A DNA stretch of 64,000 nucleotides, taken from NCBI GenBank assembly GCA_030159075.1, contig BROG01000970.1, positions 75,001 to 139,000 of the forward strand, written 5' to 3'. Origin of the DNA: Atrina japonica. Its lineage: Eukaryota > Mollusca > Bivalvia > Pterioida > Pinnidae. Every line of letters starts with the position of its first letter. Position 1 is the first letter of the stretch. A program made the translations under genes and the position numbers. Positions 47,500-60,110 of this stretch are shown one piece after another. A model generated the notes under the pieces. The model was not told where the DNA came from. It worked only from the letters and a program-made list of their open reading frames with translations, and did no database searches.

Positions 47500-50160
47500 T
47501 TATATAGTAATCTTGTATTTAATTATGGCGTGTGAAAATAGAAAAAACTTGTTGTAGAACAAATTTCTGGTAATGTTGAAAGAAAAAACAATGTAACATG
47601 GATTGAATATCTTTAAAACATGTGGATCTACTTCCCATCACATAGTATGAATATATTTCATTTTATGAATTTTTTTCCATCTCTCTCTTTCTCTCTCTTA
47701 TAAACTTGGGAGTTTGAATCTGTAGCACCAAACTCTTAAACATGATTTTTTTTTTATTTCTATAAAATCAATTTTCCCATTAGGATTGTCAAAAAGTTAA
47801 AAAAAAAAGAATTTCTCCCTTACAGATCAAATTAATAAGGGATTTGAAGCTTGACACAGTAATGTTTAAATTACGGAAAGGAAAATATACAAAAAAAAAG
47901 GAAAATGAAAATACATTGATATGCATCTACCTTTTATTACAAACTCAACCCAATCTTTTCACACGTGACACAGTTTTATCAATACTTTCGGCGATTTTTT
48001 AATCCATTTATCTGATAGTGTGGGTAGTACATCTACTATGTTCTTATTGCGCATTCCCTGTCACAAGATGTTTGATTGAGTGAGTCCATCATAGTTTTGA
48101 TGTTTGAATATGCATGCAGTGGGTGTGGATTTGCGGCAATCATGAACCAGTCACCCTTCTAAACCAAAGAATAAGATGTATTTGTAGAAGCAAGTACAAA
48201 TTTTCAGAGGGGGGGGGGTGAACGTTAACATAATCAGGCCAAAACTAAGGTGTACATGTGGCAAATGTCGATTATTAAATAGACCACATAAAAAATATAA
48301 TTACAAATTAAACCTGTAATTCTGGAATCAATATATATGTATGTATTTTTTCAGCTACATGTCGCTGAAATTAATCAACCAGTTATGTTCTCAATGATTG
48401 TCTGCATCTACCCTATCCTATAAATTTTACTATATGAGAAAAACGGAGATATTCATTAGACCATTCAATGCATAGAGTCCATCGGATGAATGTACTAAGC
48501 TTTCTTTTAATTTCAAAAGCTCTGATAAGCCATTTTCTGGAATACATCACAGAGAGATGTAAATAAAGACATGGCCAGATGTATGGAGAGAGAAAGAGTG
48601 TCGTCATTTCAGAATTTGTTTTTTATTTAATGTCACAAATTATGTTTGACATTTTAACAAGTCTGTATATGAGGAAGAATGTAAAGTAAATGCACAATCC
48701 ACGCCATATATATATATATATATATATATTAATGAAATGCATATTCAATGGTGCATACGGGGCTCCTTGGAGGTTGTACTTATTACTTAAAAACCGTTCA
48801 CAGTTGCTTATTCATGGGGGACATAAAGGTGTAAGCCCCCTCCCTTTGAATGTCAAAAATAAATGGACAGTAAATATACTCTCTTTACGTACTGCACAAT
48901 AGTTTTTAATACTTTACAGGTAACTATTGATTTTTTCTATAAAAAGTTGGAAAATTAATAAAAAATTAGATTCAAAATTTTCGCAACACTCAGCAAAGAT
49001 ACCTACTCTTCCGTCTTGTCTGTATGTTTTGAATTTAATGGCTTTTGGTTATACCTTGATTTATTATATTTCACATTTGTTCAGCAGATATGCATCTGAA
49101 GTTTTATTTGTAAACAAAATTTGCATTGCTTTAAAATTTAAAGGATTTTCACTAGAATTAAAACCGCAAAAAAATCTAAACATCAATGATATCCAATTCT
49201 TTACTCTGAATGAAAGCACAATTTTCGTCTCGCCACCCCGAAAAAAACAACTTTAAATGCCTCCTATTTGAAATTAGCTTTCTAAAAATGTCTTTATTGA
49301 ATGTTTTATGACTGTTAACATATCCTATATTGGTGTTATTATTTTATGGAGGGAAGTATATATATTTCTTTGTTGCATTATCTGCAAGATCTAGAATTAT
49401 TATATTGAAATTGGGTCATTTTCATATAAAATCTTAAACAAATTGGTCCCGTTGCCAGGCATATTTCATTGACGCGGTTTCCTTAGCAACCGTCGCTATA
49501 CATAATTTTTGTCAAAAATGTTGTCTTTTTGTGATCGGAAGAACATTCTCTAAAAAACAAAAAACCATAAATATCTAGCTACATTGGAGCACACCTTTTG
49601 TCTGGTTCTTATGTGGACTGTTACTTAAATTTAAACATTTACGTTGGGAAAGCCGAGATCGTTGCTTTTGTCATGACAATTTGAAGTATTCACTACCATT
49701 TACTTTCATTCACTTAATTATCATTTTGTATTCATTGTATTCATTCATCATATCATTTGTAATTCTGAATATTCCGGTATGATTGACCAGAGGGTCAAAG
49801 GTCAATAAATTTTAAAACTAGTCTATCCGACAACTTGTCAAAGTGTACTTTGTTGAATCTTCTTTAGAATAAGTAACATCAAACTTACCTCAACGGCTTT
49901 CCTCTTCTAACCTTGATATTTTTTCGTACTGATTTTATATTGACATAAGATGTGAACTTTTCGACCAAACTAAACTCCTGGCTAAAACAGAATACCAAAA
50001 AAAAAATTTTAAATCAACATTACAGGTTTTGACCTATTAAACTTGAGATTTATGATAACAGGATTGGTATCAATTGAAGTCAGGCTTTTATAACATTTGG
50101 CCAGATTATTATTTTTTATCACTGTTATCAATATACATTTGGTCTCTATTGAATATTGAA
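47500..50160. other. Intergenic, nothing firm
   Basis: AT-rich, with a short (TA)n tract at 48,708-48,730. An open frame at 48,927-49,256 (+) has no recognisable domain, and I do not call it. No SINE head or clear inverted repeat was seen. Confidence 0.3.
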
Positions 50161-50164
50161 ATAT

Positions 50165-50640
50165 TATAAACACAATACCAAAGTTATAATGCTCAAGAAG
50201 ATCGTTTCAGTCAATTAGACTTCATCAGTTGAGCTCCAATTTGAAATAGAAGTTTATTTTCTTAAGGGAAAATGGTGGTCAGACGAGGCCGAATAATAAA
50301 TCTAAACGTATAGCCAAAATCCGTCTAACTGTAACCACTGTTAAAAGATGGCTGTCTTAGCTTTAGAATTTAGAATTTCAAATCGTGTTATCTGTGCGAA
50401 ATATCGTATGAAATGTTAATTTGCTGAACACGCCCTGACATATCGGATCATTTGCAATATATAAACACCAATTCTGATCATCCGTAGTTCCTTGTTTGTT
50501 CAATAATCATCAGATTTGTATACTCTCGATTGAACCAACTGACGGTTAATACTTTGGTGTTCGTGCTTTTTTTATATTATCGTTTCTATCAAAAAGACTT
50601 CATCAGTTGAGCTCAAATTTAATATAAATATATATTTCCG
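50165..50640. repeat. Dispersed repeat shared with 14.69-14.93 kb, plus Penelope-like debris
   Basis: AATGCTCAAGAAGATCGTTT, TCAATTAGACTTCATCAGTT and AATCCGTCTAACTGTAACCA match the 14.7-kb copy. At about 50,405-50,530 the text GTTCCTTGTTTGTTCAATAA and GTATACTCTCGATTGAA is shared with 55,590-55,650. Confidence 0.5.
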
Positions 50641-51162
50641 AAAGAAAATGTGGTTTCATACAATAAAAAATCTTAAAATTTATCTATGTTCGAAATAAAA
50701 AAGGTCCCAGTTTATGATATGAACGTTCATTTTTGTATACATAAATTATATTTTTGATAAACATTCATTTCTCGTTCAAATCGTCAAAATCGTCAGTGTA
50801 TGATGTCAACACACATTATCCAATTTTTTGTAGGTTCATAAATTGTCGAAAATAACTGTACAGTAGATTTTGAAGAGATGTTCCATCCTCAGTGCTGCTA
50901 TGTCATCCCTCCTTTGCATCTTTTTCATCTATATACCTCTCGGCATCGCCACTTTTTCGTTTGAAGTAACAGAACACTACAGCAATGATTTGTCCTTTCT
51001 TCTAGTACATACAAACATATTCGATTTACACTTTAGAAAGGTGTCAATGACAATACATTAGTTTCCTAAATCCCATAAAAGATTATTTTACACACACGTA
51101 CCAAATGATATTTTGTTTATATTAGAAGTGAGGCAAAAAGGTCAAAAGGTGTTTCAAACAAG

Positions 51163-51204
51163 TCACCATCATCATCATCACCACCACCATCATCATCATC
51201 ACCA
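51163..51204. repeat. (CAT)n/(CAC)n microsatellite
   Basis: About 14 CAT/CAC triplets. In one frame it reads as 14 His and has no gene context. Confidence 0.9.
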
Positions 51205-51219
51205 TAATTCCTTGTTTCT

Positions 51220-52015
51220 CCTTTACAGTGGTACCCGAAAATTTAAATATCTCGTCATCGATTATCATGATACTTATTTCGTCCAACACCACTCTTATTC
51301 TACACATACATACACTTGAGTTGATATAAGAAATGCTGGACTTTCTAATGGATAATATATTTGTAATGTTTGGAGACCAGGTCTTTCAGCAAACTGTCAG
51401 CATTCCCATGGGAACCAATTGTGCTCCTTTACTGGCTGTCCTGTTCCTTAATTCATACGAAGCTGACTTCATTTAGAAGCTTCTGAATCAAAAGAGCAAA
51501 AAGCTAGCGGTGGCCTTTACTTCGACATTTAGATATATCGATGACGTTAACACTTTGGTATCTGAAATTTCAATAGTTGTTAATTAAGAATGACAATTTC
51601 CATACATATGTCAATGCGATATATCTAATCGAACTAGAAATAAAAGACACAACAGAATCAAGCACATATGCTTGCTACATGGACATTTTACTTACTACAG
51701 ACTACTAAACTGACAACCGACTTTGCCATCGTGAATTTTCCACATTTATGTAGTAATATCCCGCAATAACCTGCATATGGTGTTCATATCTTATAAATGA
51801 TTCGATATACCAGGGCGTGTTCAACATATGAACATTTCATATACAGAGGTAAACTACTTGCTGACAAGTTATTGTCACAGGGATATCGAAAATCGCATTT
51901 GATGTCAACGTTCCGCTAATTTATAATGGTCTTATTTGCAATTACTCTGTTTCACTAAATGAAATGTTGAGTTACCTGTTCGATAGCGGTTGTTGAGTTG
52001 TCTGTTCAAATTGGT
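51220..52015 (+). mobile_element. Penelope-like retroelement, second degraded copy
   Basis: Broken frames read GTRKFKYLVIDYHDTYFVQH, MLDFLMDNIFVMFGDQVFQQ, TVSIPMGTNCAPLLAVLFLN, SYEADFI then a stop, and FRYIDDV at about 51,526-51,546. The frame is then cut by a TTTGGTATCTGAAATTT insertion, and the RT end and tail follow. It retains the IPMGTNCAP motif that the 30-kb copy has lost. Several stops make it inactive. Confidence 0.7.
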
Positions 52016-52279
52016 TTAAGGCAAGTCTTAGCGTGGGTTCCAGTACCATTGGGATCGAAGCTGACTTTACAAGAATTTTTTAAAATTTACATGCGAAAGG
52101 CTAGTGGTTTCATCCAGGGATTGAATTTCAGAAATGCTCCATAGGCAATATATCTCGTTTGAAATATGTTCTCCGTTTTCTATCCCTACAAGTTTTGAAA
52201 GAGCAACACATGGTCGAGAAAGAAGTTCATAAATCTAAGAAAGATGTGTAACTATATTTTCCTGTGCTCTTTTACCTTT

Positions 52280-53010
52280 GCTGAGCTCCCAGTGGCCAAG
52301 AGGTAAGGACATCCACGAAGTCGTTAACCGTTAGTCAGCGCTGATTGTTTACTTTTGAAAGGCTTCCCAATTACACTGTATCTAGGTTTTCTCGTTCACC
52401 ATAAAATGTGGAGTGTGACGTAAACAAAATTTGAAAAACAACAAAAGTGTTTGCATACGAGTGGCATTGATCCGACATCGGTTGCAAGGCGTGGTTTGAT
52501 CTTCAGTAATGCACTAAAGCCAAGAAAGATAACTCTTGTTCTATTCATGCTTTATTGAAGTTAAGGTTTTAAAGTTCACCAGCATCTTCTTTTGTAAGAG
52601 GTCTAATCATTCTGCTCCATTCATTATTGTTCTTTTTCAGTGGCCGAGTTGTAAGAGCAACGCGCTTTAAAACAAATGGACTAAAGCCCCCACCCCTAAG
52701 GCGATTTTATGAGAAAAATTGCCAGTTTACTTGCGGAGAGCCAATGGCGCAAAGAAACCTGATCTCCCAACAAATAGCTGATAAATTGTTATGTGTGAGT
52801 ATTAATGTTCATTTTAAGCACGAAACATTTTTCAAGAGTTGTCTATCTTTGAGTGTTTGCTTCAACACTGTTCAGAAATTAAACCACGGGCTAGAGCTTC
52901 AACCCCTAAGGTAATTTTATAAGAAAAATTGTCAGTTTACTAGCGGAAAGCCAGTGACGCAATTAAACCTGATTCTCTCAACAAATAACTGACAAAAGTG
53001 TTATTTGTAG
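52280..53010 (+). mobile_element. Diverged SINE family 2 pieces
   Basis: A weak copy is at about 52,285-52,440. A clearer one starts near 52,640 (AGTGGCCGAGTTGTAAGAGC, GAGAAAAATTGCCAGTTTAC). A partial one lies at 52,895-53,010 (TTATAAGAAAAATTGTCAGT). The last two share TCAACCCCTAAGG-like text and probably arose by local duplication. Confidence 0.45.
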
Positions 53011-53214
53011 GTGTTTTAATGTTCATTTTAAGGCACAAAAAGATTTTCAAGTGTCGTTTGCTTCAACATTGTTGAGAAAATAGTTAGAGAAAAATCTCCA
53101 GCACACTCGTTTGCTTCAACAACGTTGAGAAATTAATTAGAGAAATATCTCCGGCAAGGTCCAGGATTCTATCATTTTCCGAATCATTCTTGTAAACAGG
53201 TAGTTTTCGATGGA

Positions 53215-54100
53215 GTGCTACAAATTTAGACCTGAGCTATGGACTGACGCCAATGCAATGAGGGTTCTTTTACGTGCCATTCCTACTGTGACACGTAGCC
53301 TCGGTTTTAAGTCTCATCCGAAAGTCCCATGACTTTTGTCAGTTTAAGGTGTCAAATTTTCGCGTAAATTTATGTTTCAGTTAACTAATTGATGAGTTTA
53401 ATAAAAGAAAAATTCCCACTTAAAGTAAATTCGGATATTTCCATTATGATCTTGGTAAATTCGGAAAGAAATGTCATTCAAATATCAAATATCAAATTTT
53501 CGTTTAAAAGAGCATTAAATTTGTTATTAATAAATATTTGTGAATGGTAATTGTACAGCAATCATCGATGTTTACAACAAAATATGCTTTATACCTGTCA
53601 CTGATCTGCTGGAGATAAGTTTTTGACAGGTACGAGATTTATTGCACCTTTGATATTTGGTCCCTGTAAACCTTATATCTGTACACTAGACATACCTATC
53701 TGTCATAAAAATAACCATTATAGCACCTTTCCAAGCATAAAATTTTGATCTGTATGTACGGTTGATACCTTAAAACATTGTAAAGAAACCAATGGCATAA
53801 AATTCAATATTTGTTTCAGCATGGATTTTGTATTGTTTATAAAAGGAAATCACAAAGCGCCATAGACGGCATGGCTCTTTTAAATCTCGTGTCTTATTAT
53901 ATACCTTCGATTTTTCACGGGTTGTGTTTGTTTCTTTGTTTTTCACTTATATTGAGATGCCACAAGCTTAATGTGAAGTGCCACAAATTTTTACCTGAGC
54001 TATGGACTGAAGCTAATTGAGGTATCTTCTACGTGCCACGCCTGCCGTGACATGCCATTGGGACCACGGTATTAAGTCTCAACCGAAAGAGCCTACACAG
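53215..54100 (-). mobile_element. Two partial SINE family 1 copies
   Basis: At 53,215-53,335 and 53,960-54,095 the text ACCTGAGCTATGGACTGA, ACGTGCCA and AAGTCTCA(T/A)CCGAAAG recurs. It matches the family 1 body on the minus strand. No tRNA-like head is left in either. Confidence 0.5.
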
Positions 54101-54119
54101 GCTGTCGTAAAAATAACCA

Positions 54120-54267
54120 GGGGCCCGTTTTACGAAAGTTCGTAAGTCCTTAATCCTAACTTTTAGTCCTAACTACCATTGCAACGCATCACGGTTTGGT
54201 CAGTTCCATAAAAAATAGGACTAAGACTTAGAATTTAGGACTGTAGACCTTTCGTAAAACGGGCCCC
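54120..54267. mobile_element. MITE-like element with perfect 19-bp inverted ends
   Basis: GGGGCCCGTTTTACGAAAG (54,120-54,138) and its exact reverse complement (54,249-54,267) bound 148 bp. Sub-terminal TAAGTCCTTAATCCTAA and its partial inverse AGGACTAAGACTTAGAAT extend the fold, so nearly the whole element could form a hairpin. Confidence 0.75.
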
Positions 54268-54342
54268 AGGGGCGAAAACGTCCAAGTATACAGTTATTAG
54301 GGACGCTATATTTAAAACAATGGAATAAATGACATTGTGACA

Positions 54343-54495
54343 GATAAAAGGAGATGCTTACTCCTCCACGGCACCTGATTCTACCTCTAGATTTCCAGAG
54401 GTCTGTATTTGTCCAATATTCATCAGATTTTTGTTATGTATCCTGGACATCCTAAGGATATACACTTCGGTATCTACGAGTTTTATATACATCAG
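54343..54495 (+). mobile_element. Penelope-like 3' tail
   Basis: GGAGATGCTTACTCCTCCAC, CCAGAGGTCTGTATTTGTCC and ATCCTGGACATCCTAAGGAT mark the last 150 bp of the element. Confidence 0.65.
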
Positions 54496-54811
54496 ACAAA
54501 ATATTGAAAATAAGATCTCAAGAAAATGAGATAAAACACATTTCAAATCGGTCTCACAATACGGTAGATAGACAGTCTCTAACGGTAAGAATCTCACTGT
54601 CATTTGTCAGGTCAAAATTCGAGTTGAGTTGTAACTTCTTTGTATTGACGGAATGTAAAACAATAGGTTAGACAAGTTTGTCACTAACATCAAATTATGA
54701 CTATTATCACTTAATACCACGTCAGTAAGTGGAAATATCATGCCAGCGTCTCAAAGTTTTGGAAAAATCCAGTATGCTGATCACTGATATGTTTTGAAAA
54801 TTTAAGAATCT

Positions 54812-54965
54812 CCATAACAGACTGGTTATAGCATCGCACTTCCGCCTCTAGTGAGCGCAGACTCGAGTACCTGAATTACGTCTGCATGCTTGCCACTGTA
54901 CAGATGGAGGGTCTATGATTTTCTCCGGTATTCATCCCCCGAAATAACAACAACAAACCACGGTC
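54812..54965 (+). mobile_element. SINE family 2, diverged
   Basis: CATAACAGACTGGTTATAGC then ATCGCACTTC, an AGACTCGAGTACC B-box relic and GATTTTCTCCGGTATTCATC are recognisable. Confidence 0.45.
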
Positions 54966-55244
54966 GCCATCTATAGATTAAGCAATTGTTGATTTGGAAA
55001 TAAAATAATAAAAATAATAAAGCACATGCACCTACAACAACAACAAACACACACAACAACAACAACACACACACACACACTTATATATAGAGCTTGTGAA
55101 ACATACGGGTATTTTATATACATAGGCAAACTTGTTACAGATAAATTGTTGTCCACAAGAATAGAAGTTTTAAGTCAACATTAATTTTACCTTGTTTGCA
55201 ATAACTATTTCTCACTAACTGATATATTGTGAATTAAGATTAAA

Positions 55245-55650
55245 AGAGATTCAGGAGATGATATGCAAATCAAGTGAACATTGGACATACACGGACCAAT
55301 GAAAATTCAGAAATGAGATAGGGTGTCATGGAGGAGTAAGCACCCCCTTCAAGGTCACAATTTGCCACGAGTAACAGTCAACATAAAATGACCGTGACGT
55401 TTGCGATTTGGTGAAATTAAACCTTATTTCTAGATATCCTTGTGACAACACTTATCAGTAAGTAGTTGGCCTCTGTGTATGAATTGTTCATAGGCTGAAC
55501 ACGCCCTGGCATCAGCAATATATAAACACCGGTTTTATCCTTGCTATATGGAATACTTTCTCCTCCGTGACACCTAATACCACCTCTTGATATTCCGCAG
55601 TTCCTTGTTTGTTTAATAATCACCATATTTGTATACTCTCGATTGAAGCA
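55245..55650. mobile_element. Penelope-like tail debris in both orientations
   Basis: Minus-strand text at 55,245-55,510 (ACATACACGGACCAATGAAA, TGTCATGGAGGAGTAAGCAC, GCTGAACACGCCCTGGCATC) is followed by plus-strand text at 55,548-55,650 (CTCCTCCGTGACACCTAATA, CTCTTGATATTCCGCAGTTC). Confidence 0.5.
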
Positions 55651-55836
55651 ACTTATATATGTTCCAATATAATATTTGCCAATTTGCAATTGATAAATTT
55701 ACTCATTTCAATAAAACGACACAACATTGCAATTATTTCTACCAAAACATTTTATTATTCTATCCACAAAAGAAAATTAAATACTTGAAACACGTGATTT
55801 ACATCTGGAAACAAAACAACGTAAATATTAAGTGTA

Positions 55837-56029
55837 ATAAAACCTCATTATAGTGCCTCAATTTGTTAAGCCAAAATTTGGCATTATAAAGGGGTTATGC
55901 AATAAGTTGAGGGGAATCTTAAATTAAATTATAGAGAAAATTGGAAAAGTGCACTTTCAAAAATTGTGGCACAAAGTGGGGTGGCAAATGAGACGGGATA
56001 GGGGCATTATAAAGAGGTTGTACCGTTAA
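55837..56029. mobile_element. MITE-like element with AACCTC...GAGGTT ends
   Basis: TAAAACCTCATTATAGTGCC and GGGCATTATAAAGAGGTTGT form imperfect inverted ends about 190 bp apart, with an A/T- and G-rich non-coding interior. Confidence 0.5.
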
Positions 56030-56792
56030 TGATATAAACATTATCGCAAAATATTATCAGATATAATAGAATTTTATTACCAGATCAAATACTCTTTATG
56101 CCTAAGCTACAAATCCCTCCTAAACAAACAGTATAGGACGAAAGTGGTAATCTAAATAACATCCAGTTCTTTATGAATTTGTCACGTGACTAATACAAAT
56201 ATTGCGTCATATAGTAATAAATTAAGTTATTATTGATATCTTTTAGTTAAGAACATTGTCAGTATGTGAATTATATTACACACTGTCTGTTCCAAATTCT
56301 TGTCTAATCCGGTGTTGTTAGCTGATCCCAAATTATTTTCCTATATGTTCAATGTAAAAGTATATAGTGTATTCCGTATCGTGTTTATTCCGAATTCCGG
56401 CCTAAAAATATGTGCCCAAGTGATTAAATAAACGGGTAATTACACCGTGTAATCCAGACAAGTAGATAATTGTTGTAAGTCGGTAGGTGCACACTCAATC
56501 CGTACTTACTAATAACTAATGAGTACAACACCAACACATTATAAGATGTATTTAACCACTGTACATACGTGTATGTTTGGTGCAAATGTTCATATACACT
56601 AAAAACTAAAAAGTCATTTCTGTTTGTTATGTCAACGTCATGAACTGTACGATCTGTCTTCCTGTATCCCGGATCTTGCGTGTTCCGGCCTAATTCTCCA
56701 GTCCCATGGTCGGCCGGGATAGACAGATTATATTTTATAAAGAATATATAAAGACATTGTAATGATAATTGACCCATACAGATATTGGTTAT

Positions 56793-56794
<2 letters not shown>

Positions 56795-56880
<86 letters not shown>
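56795..56880. repeat. (TA)n microsatellite in the 3' UTR region
   Basis: About 86 bp of TA begin 70 bp beyond the stop codon of the membrane-anchored IgGFc-binding-type gene, in its likely 3' UTR. Confidence 0.95.
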
Positions 56881-56884
<4 letters not shown>

Positions 56885-56950
56885 GAAGTATATATTTTAC
56901 CATTCCTTTTTTCATGATAATACATCATCATTATTTTCCATAAGATGCTT

Positions 56951-57285
56951 TTAATCTTTTACCCAGCCTTTTGGTTTTTTTGCTAGTTTCTGTTTCAAAT
57001 TTTGTCTTAGCCGAGAATATTTCTTTTTGCCTTCTTCATCATCCTCGTCGTCGTCGGGTCGCTTACCAAAAGCAAAACATTTCTTGCAAAAGCAGATACT
57101 AACTCCAGCAGCTATTATGGAAATCCCTGACACCATAGATATTTCTAAATACCGAAACCAACTTGGAAGATTTACAGGAGTCGTCTCCGGATATTCCGCT
57201 TTAGCTCCGATCTCATATTTCTGCTCTTGGGTCGCCAGAGACGTAGAATGGGTTGTTGAAATGTGGCGTATTGCTTTTGTCGTTT
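56951..57285 (-). CDS. Last exon of membrane-anchored IgGFc-binding-type gene, right copy: stalk end, transmembrane helix, charged tail
   Basis: From a TATTACAG acceptor (phase 1), 110 residues run to a stop. A Thr/Ser-rich stalk (ETTKAIRHISTTHSTSLATQ) is followed by SWFRYLEISMVSGISIIAAG and VSICFCKKC, one transmembrane helix with Cys residues at its inner end. The tail has an acidic run (PDDDEDDEEG) and then basic KKKYSRLRQNLKQKLAKKPK. This predicts a type I membrane protein with a roughly 60-residue cytoplasmic tail. Linkage to IgGFc-binding is by the upstream 63.9-kb exon, the near-identical twin of one following such a domain. I recognise no known tail motif. Confidence 0.7.
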
Positions 57286-57517
57286 CTGTAATATTTGCAA
57301 ACACAAAATTTAATATCCAGTCAAACGAGTATATTTCATCACTATTGAAATGCTCAAGATACTTAAAAATCATGGAAATACACCTTCAAAATATGCTAGC
57401 ATACCCTCTCCGGTTTCCAGAAAGTTTCACGATAGCGGAAAAATGATCAATAGCAAAATCGATAAAATTCGAACGTATAAACGACAAATAAGTTTTACGT
57501 TTATGCTTTATAATTAC

Positions 57518-57601
57518 CTGGGTAATCAGTTGTTGTTTCATCTAAGGACTGTGATGTCATATACTCTGACGTCATATGCTGAGTCGCCAGATCTGTGGTA
57601 T
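57518..57601 (-). CDS. Stalk exon of right IgGFc-binding-type gene
   Basis: An 84-nt symmetric phase 1-1 exon (ATTTACAG acceptor, CCCAG/GTAATT donor). It encodes TTDLATQHMTSEYMTSQSLD then ETTTDYP, Thr/Ser-rich and suited to O-glycosylation. It resembles the exon at 60,923-60,994 (shared MTSE and TTD elements), suggesting exon duplication. A long in-frame extension on both sides is intron. Confidence 0.6.
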
Positions 57602-57734
57602 CTGTAAATGCAACAACCAGGTGTTTAAAGTGAAATCCGAGTCCTACTTTTATATATGAATTTACAAAATAGTTTGGAAAACAGATGTGCCTTGAAGACA
57701 CGTGACATCAAGTGATCCCTGATGTGTCCCAAGT

Positions 57735-57938
57735 GGTCACCGTGGCCGAGTAGTTTGAACTTACGTCTGGTCAGCGCAAGAATCTAAACTGATTTTTGTG
57801 AGAATGTTTGCCAGTTTACTTGCAGAGGGACGGTGATCTTTTCCCGGGCAATCGGGTTCTCTCCTCCATCAATAAAAATGGACGCCACCATAAAACATAT
57901 TCATTGTGACGTAAAACAAATCAAATCAAATCAAATCT
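57735..57938 (+). mobile_element. SINE family 2
   Basis: Head GGTCACCGTGGCCGAGTAGT, body AATGTTTGCCAGTTTACTTG and GGGTTCTCTCCTCCATCAAT, with a CAAATCAAATCAAATC tail. It is inserted about 130 bp upstream of a stalk exon's acceptor. Confidence 0.7.
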
Positions 57939-58024
57939 GATGTGTTCCAAAATTTTGTATCAACAGCTCTTTTTAAAAAATGCTTGTTATAGATAAGTTA
58001 TATATAAATTTCCTCTGTCGCTAC

Positions 58025-58397
58025 ATTAAAGGGGCATTAGCTGTGTTTTTTTTTTAATTTTGTTTCCCCCTTTTTTAACAACTTAGATTGATATACAAGT
58101 ACAAAAAGAGGTAAACACAGGCAAAAAAAATCTTCAATTCCTATATATTTTGTGAACATTGCTTCAGAAACCCGGGTTTTGCATTTTTTCACTTGCAATT
58201 AAAGAACCTCATCTTATTATTTGTATATGGATACCACACTGGACCTGACCTCATTTTCACAAAATATATAGGAGTATAAGATTTTTATGTCTGTGTATAG
58301 CTCTTATTTGTTACTGTTCATCAAGTTCTAGTAATGTAGTGAAAGTAGAAAAGATCGAAATAAGTTTTCTTGGTAAATACGGCTAATGCCCCTTTAA
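58025..58397. mobile_element. MITE-like element, same family as 47.1 kb
   Basis: TTAAAGGGGCATTAGCTGTG and GGCTAATGCCCCTTTAA are inverted ends 370 bp apart. The interior shares CACTTGCAATTAA and AGCTCTTATTTGTTA with the 47-kb copy. Confidence 0.7.
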
Positions 58398-58399
58398 GT

Positions 58400-59280
58400 A
58401 TCACTGACTGCTGGACTCACAAGAGATCTTTCTTTGAATTTGAAATTACTTGAAATGGAAGTCATCAATATATTTTTCTTTCACCTCTTTCTCTTTATTC
58501 ACTCTGGAATTCTATTAGTGGAATATTATCAAGGTTTTCCGATAGCAAACGTCATTCTAGGATGGGATGGGCATTACAGATACGTATCAACTGTACTTAT
58601 ATTTTTGCTGCCATTACCTGTCTGGGTTTCATTACAAAATCTGCCATCGTAATTCGAAGTCTGATTAGTAGGTCCACATTATTCTAGTTACTTTAACCGA
58701 AAAGAAATTATGTACAGGTTTATTTCTCAAGAATACGCTAATCATTATTTCAGCATTTTAAAGTTTATATTAAAAATGAGTGAGCAGTTCGAAAAAAACC
58801 AAATGCTCATTTTCGAGTTACGGATAAGTTAGCAGGAGCGATTTATATTATATTGGTTTAATTTTTTTATCTGATTCAATATTTTGTTCAAAATAAACTA
58901 CAAATTAGTTCGAAGCTGATATTAAATATTCAAGGTTCGGTATTCACCTTGTATAGACTGTCTAAACTGTCAAGGGTTTCACGGATTTATGTTGAAAGAG
59001 TTTCATTTTATAGCTTCATTGATAGCTCGGTTTTTTTCTGACCGGAACAGAAATAATTCTTTTAACTTCCTACAAAGTCAGCTGTAGTATCTGGTATTTT
59101 GGTACCAGCTGGTTATTTTATACTAAGGTAATATTGTAAACTTCTCAAAAGCTAAGATATTCATTTTACATTGGCTACTTTAGACGGATTTAGCAACGCA
59201 TTTAGATTTATAATTTAGCCTTGTCTAATAACTTCTTATTTCTGAAATATACATCTATATTAAATTCTATTTCATTTGTA
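58400..59280. other. Intron, nothing recognised
   Basis: AT-rich intronic sequence of the right IgGFc-binding-type gene without repeats I can name. Confidence 0.3.
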
Positions 59281-59289
59281 AAACTATCA

Positions 59290-60110
59290 CTTTGGTATTG
59301 TTTTTAAGAATTGTTTTTCATTTTTTGAACATCATTGGGGTATAAAAGCAATTGCTCATGGAAAAAATTCTGTGCAGCACGAAGTGAAGTGCTGATAGGC
59401 CTACCTTGTGCGATGTAGATAGCAACAAATTTTCGTTTGAATTCTGATATTTTATCAGTGGAATATACCACAGAAAGTTTGAGTGTGACTGTTAATATTC
59501 GTTCATGACAACTGGAAGTAGCCATTCTATTTGATAATTTACGTGTAGGCCTATAAAGATCCATGTCAATTCAGACTTCAGATTTTACCAGCTGATCATA
59601 TAGAGTATCCCGTCAATTTACTGAGAAACCTATGAACACTAATTAACATCACAGGTTGTGAAAAACAAGATGGGCCTGGTAATTAGCCAAGCAATTAATA
59701 GGATTTGAGGTGAACCGAGAGTTGATTTCACGCGATGCAAGTGACGAATTGTTTCTGACAGGAATAGCCTATATGGTGACGGAAAAGCAAGCTGTTTATC
59801 AGAGACACAAGACAAAATTGCACTAGATCTGACTCCCTTTTCAACTTACTTACAAGCAACGTAACTACGAAGCAAATTTTCATTTCTGTGGCCTGTGTTT
59901 CTTTTCATAACATGACCTAGATCTATCGCAATAGGCCTATGATATGGGCATGTAGATCTACAGTGTGCTACAGATGCAGGACTAGTCTTGCGTTTTCTAT
60001 TTCTTTCAGTGATGTTTGTTTGTTTTGTGGTAATTAATGGCTTTAAATAAAAATACGGAATGAATGTGGGTTATTTTATTCTTTATTAATTCATTCATAT
60101 GTTCAGAGAA
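59290..60110. repeat. Intronic duplicated block, copy A
   Basis: It shares with 61,176-62,165 the landmarks AATTGTTTTTCATTTTTT, TCGTTTGAATTCTGATATTT, GAAAGTTTGAGTGTGACT, CATAACATGACCTAGAT and TTTCTTTCAGTGATGTTTGT, in the same order. The copies have diverged. Confidence 0.6.

Noticed and set aside
48927..49256. 109-codon plus-strand ORF
   Set aside because: No recognisable domain, AT-driven composition, no convincing splice partners.
51113..51319. Polyhistidine protein
   Set aside because: The His run is a (CAT)n microsatellite and the following residues belong to a broken Penelope-like RT.
57027..57607. Plus-strand ORFs of 139 and 85 codons
   Set aside because: They mirror the minus-strand transmembrane and stalk exons and show no domain of their own.
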